The notes beneath the pieces were generated by a model. The model had not been told where the DNA came from. It was given only the letters and a program-made list of their open reading frames with translations, and searched no databases. The position numbers were made by a program, and so were the translations under genes. From contig JAEEPD010000207.1 in NCBI GenBank assembly GCA_016284575.1, positions 1-6,113 on the forward strand: DNA of 6,113 nt, in the 5' to 3' direction. Origin of the DNA: Bacillota bacterium. Its GTDB lineage: Bacteria > Bacillota > Clostridia > Peptostreptococcales > Anaerovoracaceae. Below are positions 1 to 6,113 of this stretch, one piece after another. Every line of letters begins with the position of its first letter. The stretch's first letter is position 1.

Positions 1-1369
1 CGAGGAGCTTGGCATAAAGGCCGAGATATACGGCCGCAACAAGCACTATTACAGCATCTACAAGAAGATGAAGTACCAGCAGCGGGATCTGGACGAGATA
101 TTCGATCTTACCGCTGTCAGGGTCATCGTTGACAGCGTTAAGGACTGCTACGGCGTATTGGGCGCTGTCCACACCAAGTGGAAGCCCATACCGGGCCGCT
201 TCAAGGACTATATAGCGATGCCCAAGCCCAACAAGTACCAGTCACTGCACACCACGGTCATCGGTGATAACGGCAACCCCTTCGAGATACAGATCCGTAC
301 CTGGGAGATGCACAGGGTTGCTGAATACGGTGTGGCGGCCCACTGGAAATACAAGGAGGGCGTTCAGACCGCAGACGAGGAGGTCCGCATCGCCTGGCTC
401 AGACAGGCCCTTGAATGGCAGCAGGAGAGCTCGGATTCCACTGAATTCGTGGAGACCCTAAAGATGGAGCTCTTCTCCAATCAGGTCTTCGTATTCACCC
501 CGAAGGGGGACGTTAAGGAGCTTCCCGCAGGCTCAACGCCTCTGGATTTCGCCTTCAAGGTCCACACCAACGTGGGCATACGCTGCGTGGGCGCCAAGGT
601 CAACGGCAGGATAGTCACTCTGGACCATGTGCTTAAGAACGGCGATATCGTCGAGATCCTCACCAACAAGAGCTCAAAGGGGCCCAGCGCTGACTGGCTC
701 AAGATAGCCAGGACCAATTCCGCGAGGACCAAGATTCGACAGTTCCTGAACAAGCAGGAGAGGGATCAGTTAAGCGAGAGGGACAAGGAAAAGGCCCAGA
801 GAGAGAAGGAAAAGGCTCACGAGCTTGAGCTTCAGAGGCAGCAGATAGCTGTGGAGCGCAAGGAGTCGGAGGAGGCCTCTCTTCTGGACAAGAAGGGCCA
901 CAAGCACACAGCAGGCACCAAGGGCGTCAGCGTAAAGGGCGTGGAGGATCTCTACGTGCGCTTTGCCCGCTGCTGCAATCCTGTACCGGGAGACGCCATT
1001 ATAGGCTATACCACAAAGGGACGCGGCGTATCCATTCATAGAAAAGACTGCGTAAACATGCTGAACCTGCCTCCGGATGAGATGCCAAGGCTCATAGATG
1101 TGAGCTGGGCGGAGACGGATCAGCCCATGTACTTCGACGCAGCCATACAGATAATCGCCGACGACCGCAAGGGTCTGGTGGCGGATATCTCCAAGATCTG
1201 CGAAGACATGGATGTTAACATAAATGGTCTCAATATCAAATCCAAGAGCGACGGCATTCTCTACATGGAGATCATTCTTGCCATCACAAGCACCAGCGAT
1301 ATCCTTAAGCTGGAGAGCCGCTTCAGGCAGGTCAAGAATGTGAGCAATGTATTCAGGAGCAACACTTAA
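1..1369 (+). CDS. relA: Bifunctional (p)ppGpp synthetase/hydrolase Rel (RelA/SpoT family), 5'-partial
   Basis: Makes, and in this family usually also degrades, the alarmone (p)ppGpp from ATP and GDP/GTP in response to uncharged tRNA on ribosomes; cytosolic. The frame is open from base 2, so the true start lies upstream; 455 residues are visible and the HD hydrolase domain is outside the window. Seen in order (window residues): synthetase domain ~1-125 with GRNKHYYSIYKKM, FDLTAVRVIV, the GRFKDYIAMPKPN segment and the FEIQIRT/AEYGVAAHWKYKEG block; TGS domain ~160-223; a charged linker ~248-300; zinc-finger domain with C324, C325, H346 and C350; ACT domain ~377-455. The RFKD sequence matches the RXKD signature of bifunctional Rel rather than the EXDD of E. 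coli RelA. The synthetase motifs look intact. The usual helical domain between TGS and zinc finger seems largely missing (see findings). The TAA stop shares its last A with the next ATG. Confidence 0.96.
   Translation, partial: EELGIKAEIYGRNKHYYSIYKKMKYQQRDLDEIFDLTAVRVIVDSVKDCYGVLGAVHTKWKPIPGRFKDYIAMPKPNKYQSLHTTVIGDNGNPFEIQIRTWEMHRVAEYGVAAHWKYKEGVQTADEEVRIAWLRQALEWQQESSDSTEFVETLKMELFSNQVFVFTPKGDVKELPAGSTPLDFAFKVHTNVGIRCVGAKVNGRIVTLDHVLKNGDIVEILTNKSSKGPSADWLKIARTNSARTKIRQFLNKQERDQLSERDKEKAQREKEKAHELELQRQQIAVERKESEEASLLDKKGHKHTAGTKGVSVKGVEDLYVRFARCCNPVPGDAIIGYTTKGRGVSIHRKDCVNMLNLPPDEMPRLIDVSWAETDQPMYFDAAIQIIADDRKGLVADISKICEDMDVNINGLNIKSKSDGILYMEIILAITSTSDILKLESRFRQVKNVSNVFRSNT
779..820 (+). repeat. 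Tandem 21-base / 7-residue duplication in the Rel linker
   Basis: Two adjacent 21-base units (779-799 and 800-820) encode RDKEKAQ and REKEKAH. They form part of a longer Lys/Glu/Arg/Gln-rich run (window residues ~250-292) with heptad-like spacing that suggests a helix or short coiled coil. The units differ at only a few bases. This sits where Rel proteins normally carry the helical domain. Seen directly; the coiled-coil reading is inference. Confidence 0.6.
1355..1359 (+). promoter_or_regulatory. Shine-Dalgarno for the MBL hydrolase gene, inside relA
   Basis: AGGAG lies 9 bases before the ATG at 1369 and within the last codons of relA. Together with the TAATG stop/start overlap it supports re-initiation or coupled translation from relA and fixes the MBL start. 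Confidence 0.7.
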
Positions 1370-1971
1370 TGGAATTCAAATGCTTTGTAAACGGGTCCTT
1401 CAGGACTAATTCATACATAGTCTGGGAGGGGGAGAGCTGCATTATCATCGATCCCGCCAGCGAATATCCTCCCATGCTGCAGGAACTCAGGCACCTGGGG
1501 CTGACCCCGAGCCACATAATCCTTACCCACGGCCACGGAGACCATACAGGCGGGATAAAGTTCTTCAGAGAGCAGTTCCCTCAGATACTTGTTGTAGCCA
1601 ATGAAAAGGACAGGGAGTTCATGCTGGACAGAAGGGCGAGCCTTGGAAGCGGCGACATTACAGCCGATATCTGGGTGAAGGGTGACTGCGACTTTAAGGC
1701 GGGAAGCCTTAAAATGAAGCTCATCGCCACCCCGGGACACACCGAAGGCGGCATGTGCATATACTTCGAGGAGGATGGCATACTCTTTTCCGGAGACACG
1801 CTTTTCTTCTCCTCCGTTGGAAGGACGGACCTTCCCGGCGGAAACATGGACAAGCTGGTGGATTCCCTCAGAAACAAGATATTCACTCTGCCCGACAGCG
1901 TGAAGGTCTTCCCCGGACACGAGTCTGCCACCACACTGGCTTACGAGAAGAGGTATAATCCTTTTGTTTAG
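1369..1971 (+). CDS. Metallo-beta-lactamase-fold hydrolase (glyoxalase II-like)
   Basis: A 200-residue cytosolic MBL-fold protein, close to the usual 200-210 for the family encoded beside rel/hemZ in Clostridia. Metal ligands are all visible: the HxHxDH motif THGHGDH with H54, H56, D58 and H59, then H124 in the TPGHTEGG motif, D143 in FSGDTLF and H184 in FPGHES. The GRTDLPGG stretch (151-158) is typical of the GloB-like/YqgX branch, so a di-zinc (or iron) thioester or related hydrolase activity is expected; the substrate is not deducible. No signal peptide or membrane segment. The ATG overlaps the relA stop by one base and has an AGGAG site upstream; the 3' end overlaps hemZ by 8 bases. In many Clostridia a D-aminoacyl-tRNA deacylase gene (dtd) sits just before this gene; it is not here. 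Family call is strong, physiological role unknown. Confidence 0.93.
   Translation: MEFKCFVNGSFRTNSYIVWEGESCIIIDPASEYPPMLQELRHLGLTPSHIILTHGHGDHTGGIKFFREQFPQILVVANEKDREFMLDRRASLGSGDITADIWVKGDCDFKAGSLKMKLIATPGHTEGGMCIYFEEDGILFSGDTLFFSSVGRTDLPGGNMDKLVDSLRNKIFTLPDSVKVFPGHESATTLAYEKRYNPFV
1949..1953 (+). promoter_or_regulatory. Shine-Dalgarno supporting the TTG start of hemZ
   Basis: AGAGG at 1949-1953 ends 10 bases before the TTG at 1964. The first in-frame ATG, at 2024, has no comparable site (the bases before it are GC-rich without a purine run), so this site favours TTG. Confidence 0.5.
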
Positions 1972-3403
1972 AATTCAGGTACCAACTGAAAAAGATAAAT
2001 TCGAGCTCTCCGAGCTGGGCCGCATGTTCGCACCCGCAGACGAATTCGAGTTTTTAACAGAAGAGGATTCCTCGGGGTCCTGTCCCAAAGGCATCCTCCC
2101 ATCCAACTCGCTTTCGCTCGCTGATGGGTGCCCTCCTTTGGGACAGGACCCCAAGCCTGTTTACAAGATACCCGCAGCTGACAAAAACCAGATGAAGCGC
2201 GAGCTTTACAGCTTTCTGTCCAGGGAGACCGGGAAGGAGCTGGACTGGGGCATCCTTACAGGAGTCCGTCCCGGAAAGCTCTACAACATGCTCTGCGAGC
2301 AGTATGGCCAGCCGGAAGCCGAGCGCAGGCTGAAAAGCGATTACTACCTGTCAGAGGGAAAGCTGTCGCTCCTCAGGAACGTTCACCGGGTCCAGCAGAC
2401 AGTGCTGCAGGACAGCCGTCCCAACGCCATCGGCGTATACGTGGGCATACCATTCTGTCCTACAAGATGCCTTTACTGCTCCTTCACCTCCAACAGAATA
2501 ACAAAAGAGGCAGCCACTGCTTATCTTGCCGCACTTTTTGATGAAATCTCAAGGGTTTCGGATATAATGAAAAACAGGGGACTCTTTGCTGAGTCCATAT
2601 ACATAGGCGGCGGAACACCCACCAGCCTGGATGAAGAGGATTTCCAAAGGCTGCTTCAGCATGTGAGGGATGCCTTCGTTCGGAAAGAAAGCAGTGAATT
2701 CACAAAGGAATTCACCGTGGAGGCAGGAAGGCCTGATACCATCACCGAAGCCAAGCTTCAGATGATAAGGGAATACGGCGCGGAGCGCATATCCATAAAC
2801 CCTCAGTCCATGAAGGCAAGGACCATGGAGCTCATAGGAAGAAGTCACAGTCCGGAGCAGATAGTAGAAGCCTTCGCACTGGCGAAAAAGGTGGGCGTAC
2901 CCATCATCAACATGGACCTGATAGCAGGGCTTCCGGAAGAGGAGCCTGAGGATTTTGCGGACAGTCTGGACAAGGTCATAGGCCTCGGACCCCAGAACAT
3001 CACTGTCCACACCCTGGCCGTAAAGCGCGCCAGCAGGCTCATAGAAGAGAGTCCCGGCTACAACTATAATCAGGGCGAAAAGGTCAGAAAAATGCTTCAG
3101 CGGGGCGCTGAGAGGCTCTCAGAGGCATCCTACGAGCCATACTATCTTTACAGGCAGAAGCAGCAGACCGGAAACTTCGAAAACGTGGGCTACGCGCTGC
3201 CAGGCACCGCCAGCCTGTACAATATCCGCATCATGGAGGAAAACCAGACCATACTGGCCATGGGTGCGGGTGCAATATCCAAAGTATATTATGCTTCTCG
3301 TACGCAGAAGCTTAACAGGATACCGAATGTATCCAATTACCAGATCTATATCGAGCGTATAGACGAAATGATCCAAAGGAAGGAAGAAGCCTTAAATGAT
3401 TAA
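1964..3403 (+). CDS. hemZ: HemZ-type radical SAM protein (coproporphyrinogen III dehydrogenase-like)
   Basis: 479 residues, a usual size for HemZ (about 480-500). The radical SAM cluster motif CPTRCLYC gives C165, C169 and C172, preceded by VYVGIPF; GGGTPTS (215-221) is the SAM-binding glycine motif; WGILTGVRPGK (95-105) and the C-terminal YYLYRQKQQTGNFENVGYA (393-411) are hallmarks of HemZ rather than HemN. HemZ is named for oxygen-independent conversion of coproporphyrinogen III to protoporphyrinogen, but in anaerobes its true role is unsettled and a HemW-like function is possible. Start: TTG at 1964, because residues 1-30 (FRIQVPTEKDKFELSELGRM region) resemble the family's N-terminal strand/helix and an AGAGG lies upstream; an ATG at 2024 would remove 20 of these residues. 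It overlaps the MBL gene by 8 bases and hisS by 8 bases. Residues 37-63 are encoded by a palindromic element; this lies before the catalytic core, so activity may be kept. Confidence 0.92.
   Translation: MFRIQVPTEKDKFELSELGRMFAPADEFEFLTEEDSSGSCPKGILPSNSLSLADGCPPLGQDPKPVYKIPAADKNQMKRELYSFLSRETGKELDWGILTGVRPGKLYNMLCEQYGQPEAERRLKSDYYLSEGKLSLLRNVHRVQQTVLQDSRPNAIGVYVGIPFCPTRCLYCSFTSNRITKEAATAYLAALFDEISRVSDIMKNRGLFAESIYIGGGTPTSLDEEDFQRLLQHVRDAFVRKESSEFTKEFTVEAGRPDTITEAKLQMIREYGAERISINPQSMKARTMELIGRSHSPEQIVEAFALAKKVGVPIINMDLIAGLPEEEPEDFADSLDKVIGLGPQNITVHTLAVKRASRLIEESPGYNYNQGEKVRKMLQRGAERLSEASYEPYYLYRQKQQTGNFENVGYALPGTASLYNIRIMEENQTILAMGAGAISKVYYASRTQKLNRIPNVSNYQIYIERIDEMIQRKEEALND
2074..2152 (+). 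repeat. Long palindromic element (REP/MITE-like) inserted in frame within hemZ
   Basis: An imperfect palindrome of 79 bases. The outer arms are perfectly complementary over 18 bases: GGGGTCCTGTCCCAAAGG at 2074-2091 and its reverse complement at 2135-2152. A second stem, CCCATC 2098-2103 with GATGGG 2123-2128, lies inside, separated by a mostly unpaired 6x6 internal loop. The apical loop 2104-2122 carries short TCGCT iterations. Two more pairs outside (2071/2155, 2072/2154) follow one mismatch. It is read in the hemZ frame without stops as residues 37-63, rich in Pro, Gly, Ser and Leu with two Cys, unlike the charged sequence around it. No T-run follows, so it is not a terminator. No second copy is in this window, so mobility is inferred from structure only. 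Confidence 0.75.
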
Positions 3404-4640
3404 CATTCCAAAGGGAACAAAGGATATACTGCCTCAGGAAAGCTACAAATGGCAGTGGCTTGAGGAAAGATTCAGGCAGACCTGCGAAAGATACGGCTAT
3501 AAGGAATTCAGAACTCCGATTTTTGAGCACACCGAGCTGTTCCAGAGGGGCGTGGGAGAGACCACAGACATCGTCCAGAAGGAGATGTACACCTTCGAGA
3601 TCGCGGAAAGAAGCCTCACCCTTAAGCCGGAGGGCACAGCTGGCGTCGTCAGGAGCTTCATCGAAAACAAGCTCTACGCAGGACAGCTTCCCGCAAAGTA
3701 TTATTACGCCACACCCTGCTACAGATACGAAAAGATGCAGAAGGGCAGGCAGAGGGAATTCCACCAGTTTGGCATCGAGGTCTTCGGATCTCAGTCCATG
3801 CTGGCCGATGCAGAGGTGATTTCCCTTGCCAATGATTTTCTTACAGGCTGCGGCGTTGAGGGCTTTAAGCTGCACATAAACAGCATAGGCTGCCCCAAGT
3901 GCCGGGCTGAATACAGGAAGGCCCTGCAGGACTTCATCAGGCCAAACCTTGACAAGCTCTGTGAGACCAGCCAGGGGCGCTTCGAAACCAATCCCATGCG
4001 CATCCTCGACAGCAAAGACCCGGATGACCAGAAGTATCTTGTGGGCGCGCCCAAGATAACCGATTATCTCTGCGATGACTGCAGAACTGCCTTTGAAGAG
4101 CTTCAGAGGGATCTGGATGCTCTTGGCATTGAATACGAGGTGGATCCCGGCATCGTAAGGGGCTTGGATTACTATACTAAGACTGCTTTTGAATTCATCT
4201 CTGACAAGCTTGGCGCCCAGTCCACCATCTGCGGCGGCGGACGCTATGACAATCTTGTAGAGGAGATAGGCGGTCCCTCCACTGCAGGCGTGGGCTTTGG
4301 CATGGGCATCGAAAGGCTGCTCATAACCCTTGAAGCCTGCGGCGTAGAGATCCCGCAGCCCGATGAATGCGATGTGTTCATAGCGGCTATGGGCTCTGCT
4401 GCTCAGACAAAGGCGCTTCAGCTCGGAGCTGAGCTTAGAAGAGCAGGCAAAAAGGCTATCGTTGATGTCTGCGGAAGAGGCCTTAAGGCTCAGCTGAAAT
4501 ACGCAGACCGCCTGGGAGCCTCCTGGTGCATGGTTTTAGGGGATGACGAGCTTGCAAGAGGCGTTGTGCAGCTAAGGGACATGAAGAATTCGACTCAGAC
4601 TGAGCTGCCCGTTGAAAAGGCATTTGAAGAAATAAATTAA
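3396..4640 (+). CDS. hisS: Histidyl-tRNA synthetase
   Basis: Charges tRNA-His with histidine using ATP; class II, homodimer, cytosolic. 414 residues, close to the usual ~420. N-terminal PKGTKDILP; motif 2 with R110 and E112 in YRYEKMQKGRQREFHQFG; the HisRS-specific HisA motif RGLDYYTKTAFE (255-266, R255 the catalytic arginine); HisB GGGRYDNL (280-287); motif 3 GVGFGMGIERLL (298-309); C-terminal anticodon-binding domain ~325-414. The insertion region has a Clostridia-type cysteine set: C166/C169 (GCPKC), C189, C226/C229 (CDDC), but two positions that I recall as Cys in relatives are Ser here (S192, S206). The ATG at 3396 overlaps the end of hemZ by 8 bases, with AGGAAGGA-like purines at 3377-3386 upstream, so translation is probably coupled. 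aspS follows after 15 bases, the common hisS-aspS pair of Bacillota. Confidence 0.98.
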   Translation: MINIPKGTKDILPQESYKWQWLEERFRQTCERYGYKEFRTPIFEHTELFQRGVGETTDIVQKEMYTFEIAERSLTLKPEGTAGVVRSFIENKLYAGQLPAKYYYATPCYRYEKMQKGRQREFHQFGIEVFGSQSMLADAEVISLANDFLTGCGVEGFKLHINSIGCPKCRAEYRKALQDFIRPNLDKLCETSQGRFETNPMRILDSKDPDDQKYLVGAPKITDYLCDDCRTAFEELQRDLDALGIEYEVDPGIVRGLDYYTKTAFEFISDKLGAQSTICGGGRYDNLVEEIGGPSTAGVGFGMGIERLLITLEACGVEIPQPDECDVFIAAMGSAAQTKALQLGAELRRAGKKAIVDVCGRGLKAQLKYADRLGASWCMVLGDDELARGVVQLRDMKNSTQTELPVEKAFEEIN

Positions 4641-4647
4641 GAGGGAG
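4641..4647 (+). promoter_or_regulatory. Shine-Dalgarno for aspS in the 15-base hisS-aspS gap
   Basis: GAGGGAG begins right after the hisS TAA and ends 8 bases before the aspS ATG at 4656. It is the only strong ribosome-binding site in this window that is outside a coding region. Confidence 0.75.
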
Positions 4648-4655
4648 TTTTAACA

Positions 4656-6113
4656 ATGGATGTATTACTTAAAAGGACCCATTACTGCGGGACCTTAAGA
4701 GAATCTAATATAGGGCAGACCGTTACCGTCAATGGCTGGGTACAGAAGAGCCGCAGCATGGGCGCCGGTCTTATATTTGCCGACATCAGAGACAGAAGCG
4801 GCATAGTTCAGGTGGTATTCGGTGACGGCAGCTCCAACGAGGTCATCGCAAAGGCATCTCAGCTGCGCAGCGAGTTTTCCGTTGGCATCACCGGCACAGT
4901 ACGCGAAAGAGAATCAAAAAACGACAAGCTTGATACAGGCAGCATTGAGATAGTTGCCCAGGACCTGAGCATCTATTCCGAGTCCGATACGCCGCCCATC
5001 TACATCAAGGACGACGACAACGTATCCGGCGAGCTGCGTCTCAAATACAGATATCTGGACCTCAGAAAGCCCATGATGCAGAACACTCTGGCTTTTAGAA
5101 GCAAGATGTATCACGTGATTCGCAATTTCTACTACGAGAACGGCTTCATAGAGGTGGAGACCCCTGTGCTGGCAAAGCCCACTCCCGAAGGCGCCAGGGA
5201 CTATCTTGTGCCCAGCCGCGTAAACCCCGGAAAGTTCTACGCTCTGCCTCAGTCACCCCAGATCTTCAAGCAGCTTCTTATGATAGCCGGAACCGACCGC
5301 TATGTGCAGATCGCAAAGTGCTACAGGGACGAGGACCTGAGAGCCGACAGACAGCCTGAATTCACTCAGGTGGACCTGGAGATGTCCTTTGTGGAGCAGG
5401 AGGATATCCTGGAGATCCAGGAGCGTTTCCTTAAGAAGCTCTTCAAGGAAATGAGAGGCATCGATATCGAGACCCCGCTTCCGAGGCTCACATGGGATGA
5501 GGCGATGAACCGCTTCGGTTCCGACAAGCCGGACCTTCGCTTCGGCTTTGAGCTCCACGATCTTGGAGAGATCGTAAAGGACTGCGAATTCGGAGTTTTC
5601 ACCAATGCTCTTGCCAATGGCGGTAGAGTAATGGGAGTTAACATAAATGGATATTCTGACAAGTTCTCCAGAAAGGACATAGATAAGATCACCGAAAGCG
5701 TAAAGGCTTACGGCGCAAAGGGCCTGGTATGGATAAGGGTGGAGGAGGATGAGATCAAGTCCTCTGTATCCAAGTTCTTCAGCCAGGAGGAGCTGGGCAG
5801 GATCGCAGCTGAGTTTGACGCAAAGCCAAATGACCTTATTCTTATCGTTGCAGACAAAAAAGAAGTAGTCTGGGCATCCCTTGGCTTCCTCAGAAGGGAT
5901 CTGGCAGGCAAGCTGGGACTTCTGGACCCCAACGATTTCAAGCTCCTGTGGGTCACTGACTTCCCCATGTTCGAGTGGTCCGAGGAGGAGGGCAGATATC
6001 AGGCAATGCACCATCCCTTCACCTCTCCAAAGAAGGAGCACATCCATTACCTGGAGACCGGAGAGCTGGATAAGATCTACGCAGATGCTTACGATATCGT
6101 TATCAACGGCTAC
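4656..6113 (+). CDS. aspS: Aspartyl-tRNA synthetase, 3'-partial
   Basis: Charges tRNA-Asp with aspartate; class II, dimeric, cytosolic. Open from the ATG at 4656 to the right edge with no stop: 486 residues of an expected ~590. N-terminal OB-fold anticodon domain ~1-110 (THYCGTLRES, VTVNGWVQ, FADIRDRSGIVQVVF); LRLKYRYLDLR linker (127-137); motif 1 ending at FIEVETPVL (164-172); PTPEGARDYLVPSRV (175-189) and ALPQSPQIFKQLLM (196-209), aspartate/ATP-pocket segments; motif 2 with CYRDEDLRADRQPEFTQ (222-238); bacterial-type GAD insertion ~288-420 starting at GSDKPDLR; then DFPMFEW, MHHPFTSP and DIVINGY. Motif 3 (GLDR) lies beyond the window. Bacterial type by presence of the GAD insertion. The loop RSMGAGLIF in the anticodon domain differs from the usual RRDLGGLIF by one extra residue and substitutions. 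Whether it discriminates tRNA-Asp from tRNA-Asn cannot be decided from this. Confidence 0.98.
   Translation, partial: MDVLLKRTHYCGTLRESNIGQTVTVNGWVQKSRSMGAGLIFADIRDRSGIVQVVFGDGSSNEVIAKASQLRSEFSVGITGTVRERESKNDKLDTGSIEIVAQDLSIYSESDTPPIYIKDDDNVSGELRLKYRYLDLRKPMMQNTLAFRSKMYHVIRNFYYENGFIEVETPVLAKPTPEGARDYLVPSRVNPGKFYALPQSPQIFKQLLMIAGTDRYVQIAKCYRDEDLRADRQPEFTQVDLEMSFVEQEDILEIQERFLKKLFKEMRGIDIETPLPRLTWDEAMNRFGSDKPDLRFGFELHDLGEIVKDCEFGVFTNALANGGRVMGVNINGYSDKFSRKDIDKITESVKAYGAKGLVWIRVEEDEIKSSVSKFFSQEELGRIAAEFDAKPNDLILIVADKKEVVWASLGFLRRDLAGKLGLLDPNDFKLLWVTDFPMFEWSEEEGRYQAMHHPFTSPKKEHIHYLETGELDKIYADAYDIVINGY

Noticed and set aside
740..960. Frameshift or pseudogene as the cause of the short Rel linker
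   Set aside because: The frame is continuous, and the zinc-finger and ACT domains downstream are intact in the same frame.
1411..1920. 169-residue minus-strand open frame opposite the MBL gene
   Set aside because: Complement of a well-supported MBL hydrolase; no family features and no separate ribosome-binding context.
2074..2152. Hairpin as a rho-independent terminator
   Set aside because: No T-run follows the right arm on either strand and it sits inside an intact reading frame.
2074..2152. Part of a CRISPR array
   Set aside because: A single inverted pair without repeated direct units or spacers.
2070..2158. CCT at 2070-2072 and 2156-2158 as a target-site duplication of the palindrome
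   Set aside because: Three bases is too short to distinguish from chance, and removing one copy plus the element would take out 86 bases, which would break the frame; the boundaries cannot be fixed without an empty-site comparison.
3312..3875. 187-residue minus-strand open frame across the hemZ/hisS junction
   Set aside because: Spans two confirmed plus-strand genes and has no recognisable features; a compositional shadow.
5253..6047. 264-residue open frame on the minus strand opposite aspS
   Set aside because: It lies fully inside the aspS frame, whose translation matches AspRS motifs throughout. The antisense protein shows no recognisable domain.

Overview
The window is a compact, single-strand (+) block of housekeeping genes: the 3' part of a bifunctional (p)ppGpp synthetase/hydrolase gene (relA), a small metallo-beta-lactamase-fold hydrolase, a HemZ-type radical SAM protein, histidyl-tRNA synthetase (hisS) and the first ~80% of aspartyl-tRNA synthetase (aspS). 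This order is the conserved rel–(dtd)–MBL–hemZ–hisS–aspS neighbourhood of Bacillota, especially anaerobic Clostridia. The RXKD-type Rel, the HemZ-type radical SAM protein and the cysteine-bearing HisRS insertion all fit that group. Base composition is mid-range by eye (not computed), with frequent AGG, AGA and ATA codons. I would not name a genus.

Layout: 1-1369 Rel (N-terminal hydrolase domain lies upstream of the window); 1369-1971 MBL hydrolase; 1964-3403 hemZ; 3396-4640 hisS; 4656-6113 aspS, open at the right edge. Neighbouring genes overlap by 1, 8 and 8 bases, and then there is a 15-base gap. There is no room for a promoter, terminator or T-box leader between genes, so the block is very probably one translationally coupled transcript. 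It joins stringent-response control (Rel senses uncharged tRNA on the ribosome) to two enzymes that charge tRNA. There is no stretch over 300 bases without a gene.

I see no new multi-gene system. Two structural oddities deserve attention. First, a ~79-base palindromic element with 18-base perfect arms lies inside hemZ, read in frame as a Pro/Gly/Ser/Cys-rich insert; it looks like a REP/MITE or Rickettsia-palindromic-element-like insertion tolerated by the protein. Second, the Rel protein appears to lack most of the helical domain between TGS and the zinc-finger domain, having instead a short charged heptad-like linker. Lesser points are a TTG start for hemZ, apparent absence of dtd between rel and the MBL gene, loss of two usual cysteines/positions in HisRS, and a one-residue expansion in the anticodon-domain loop of AspRS.
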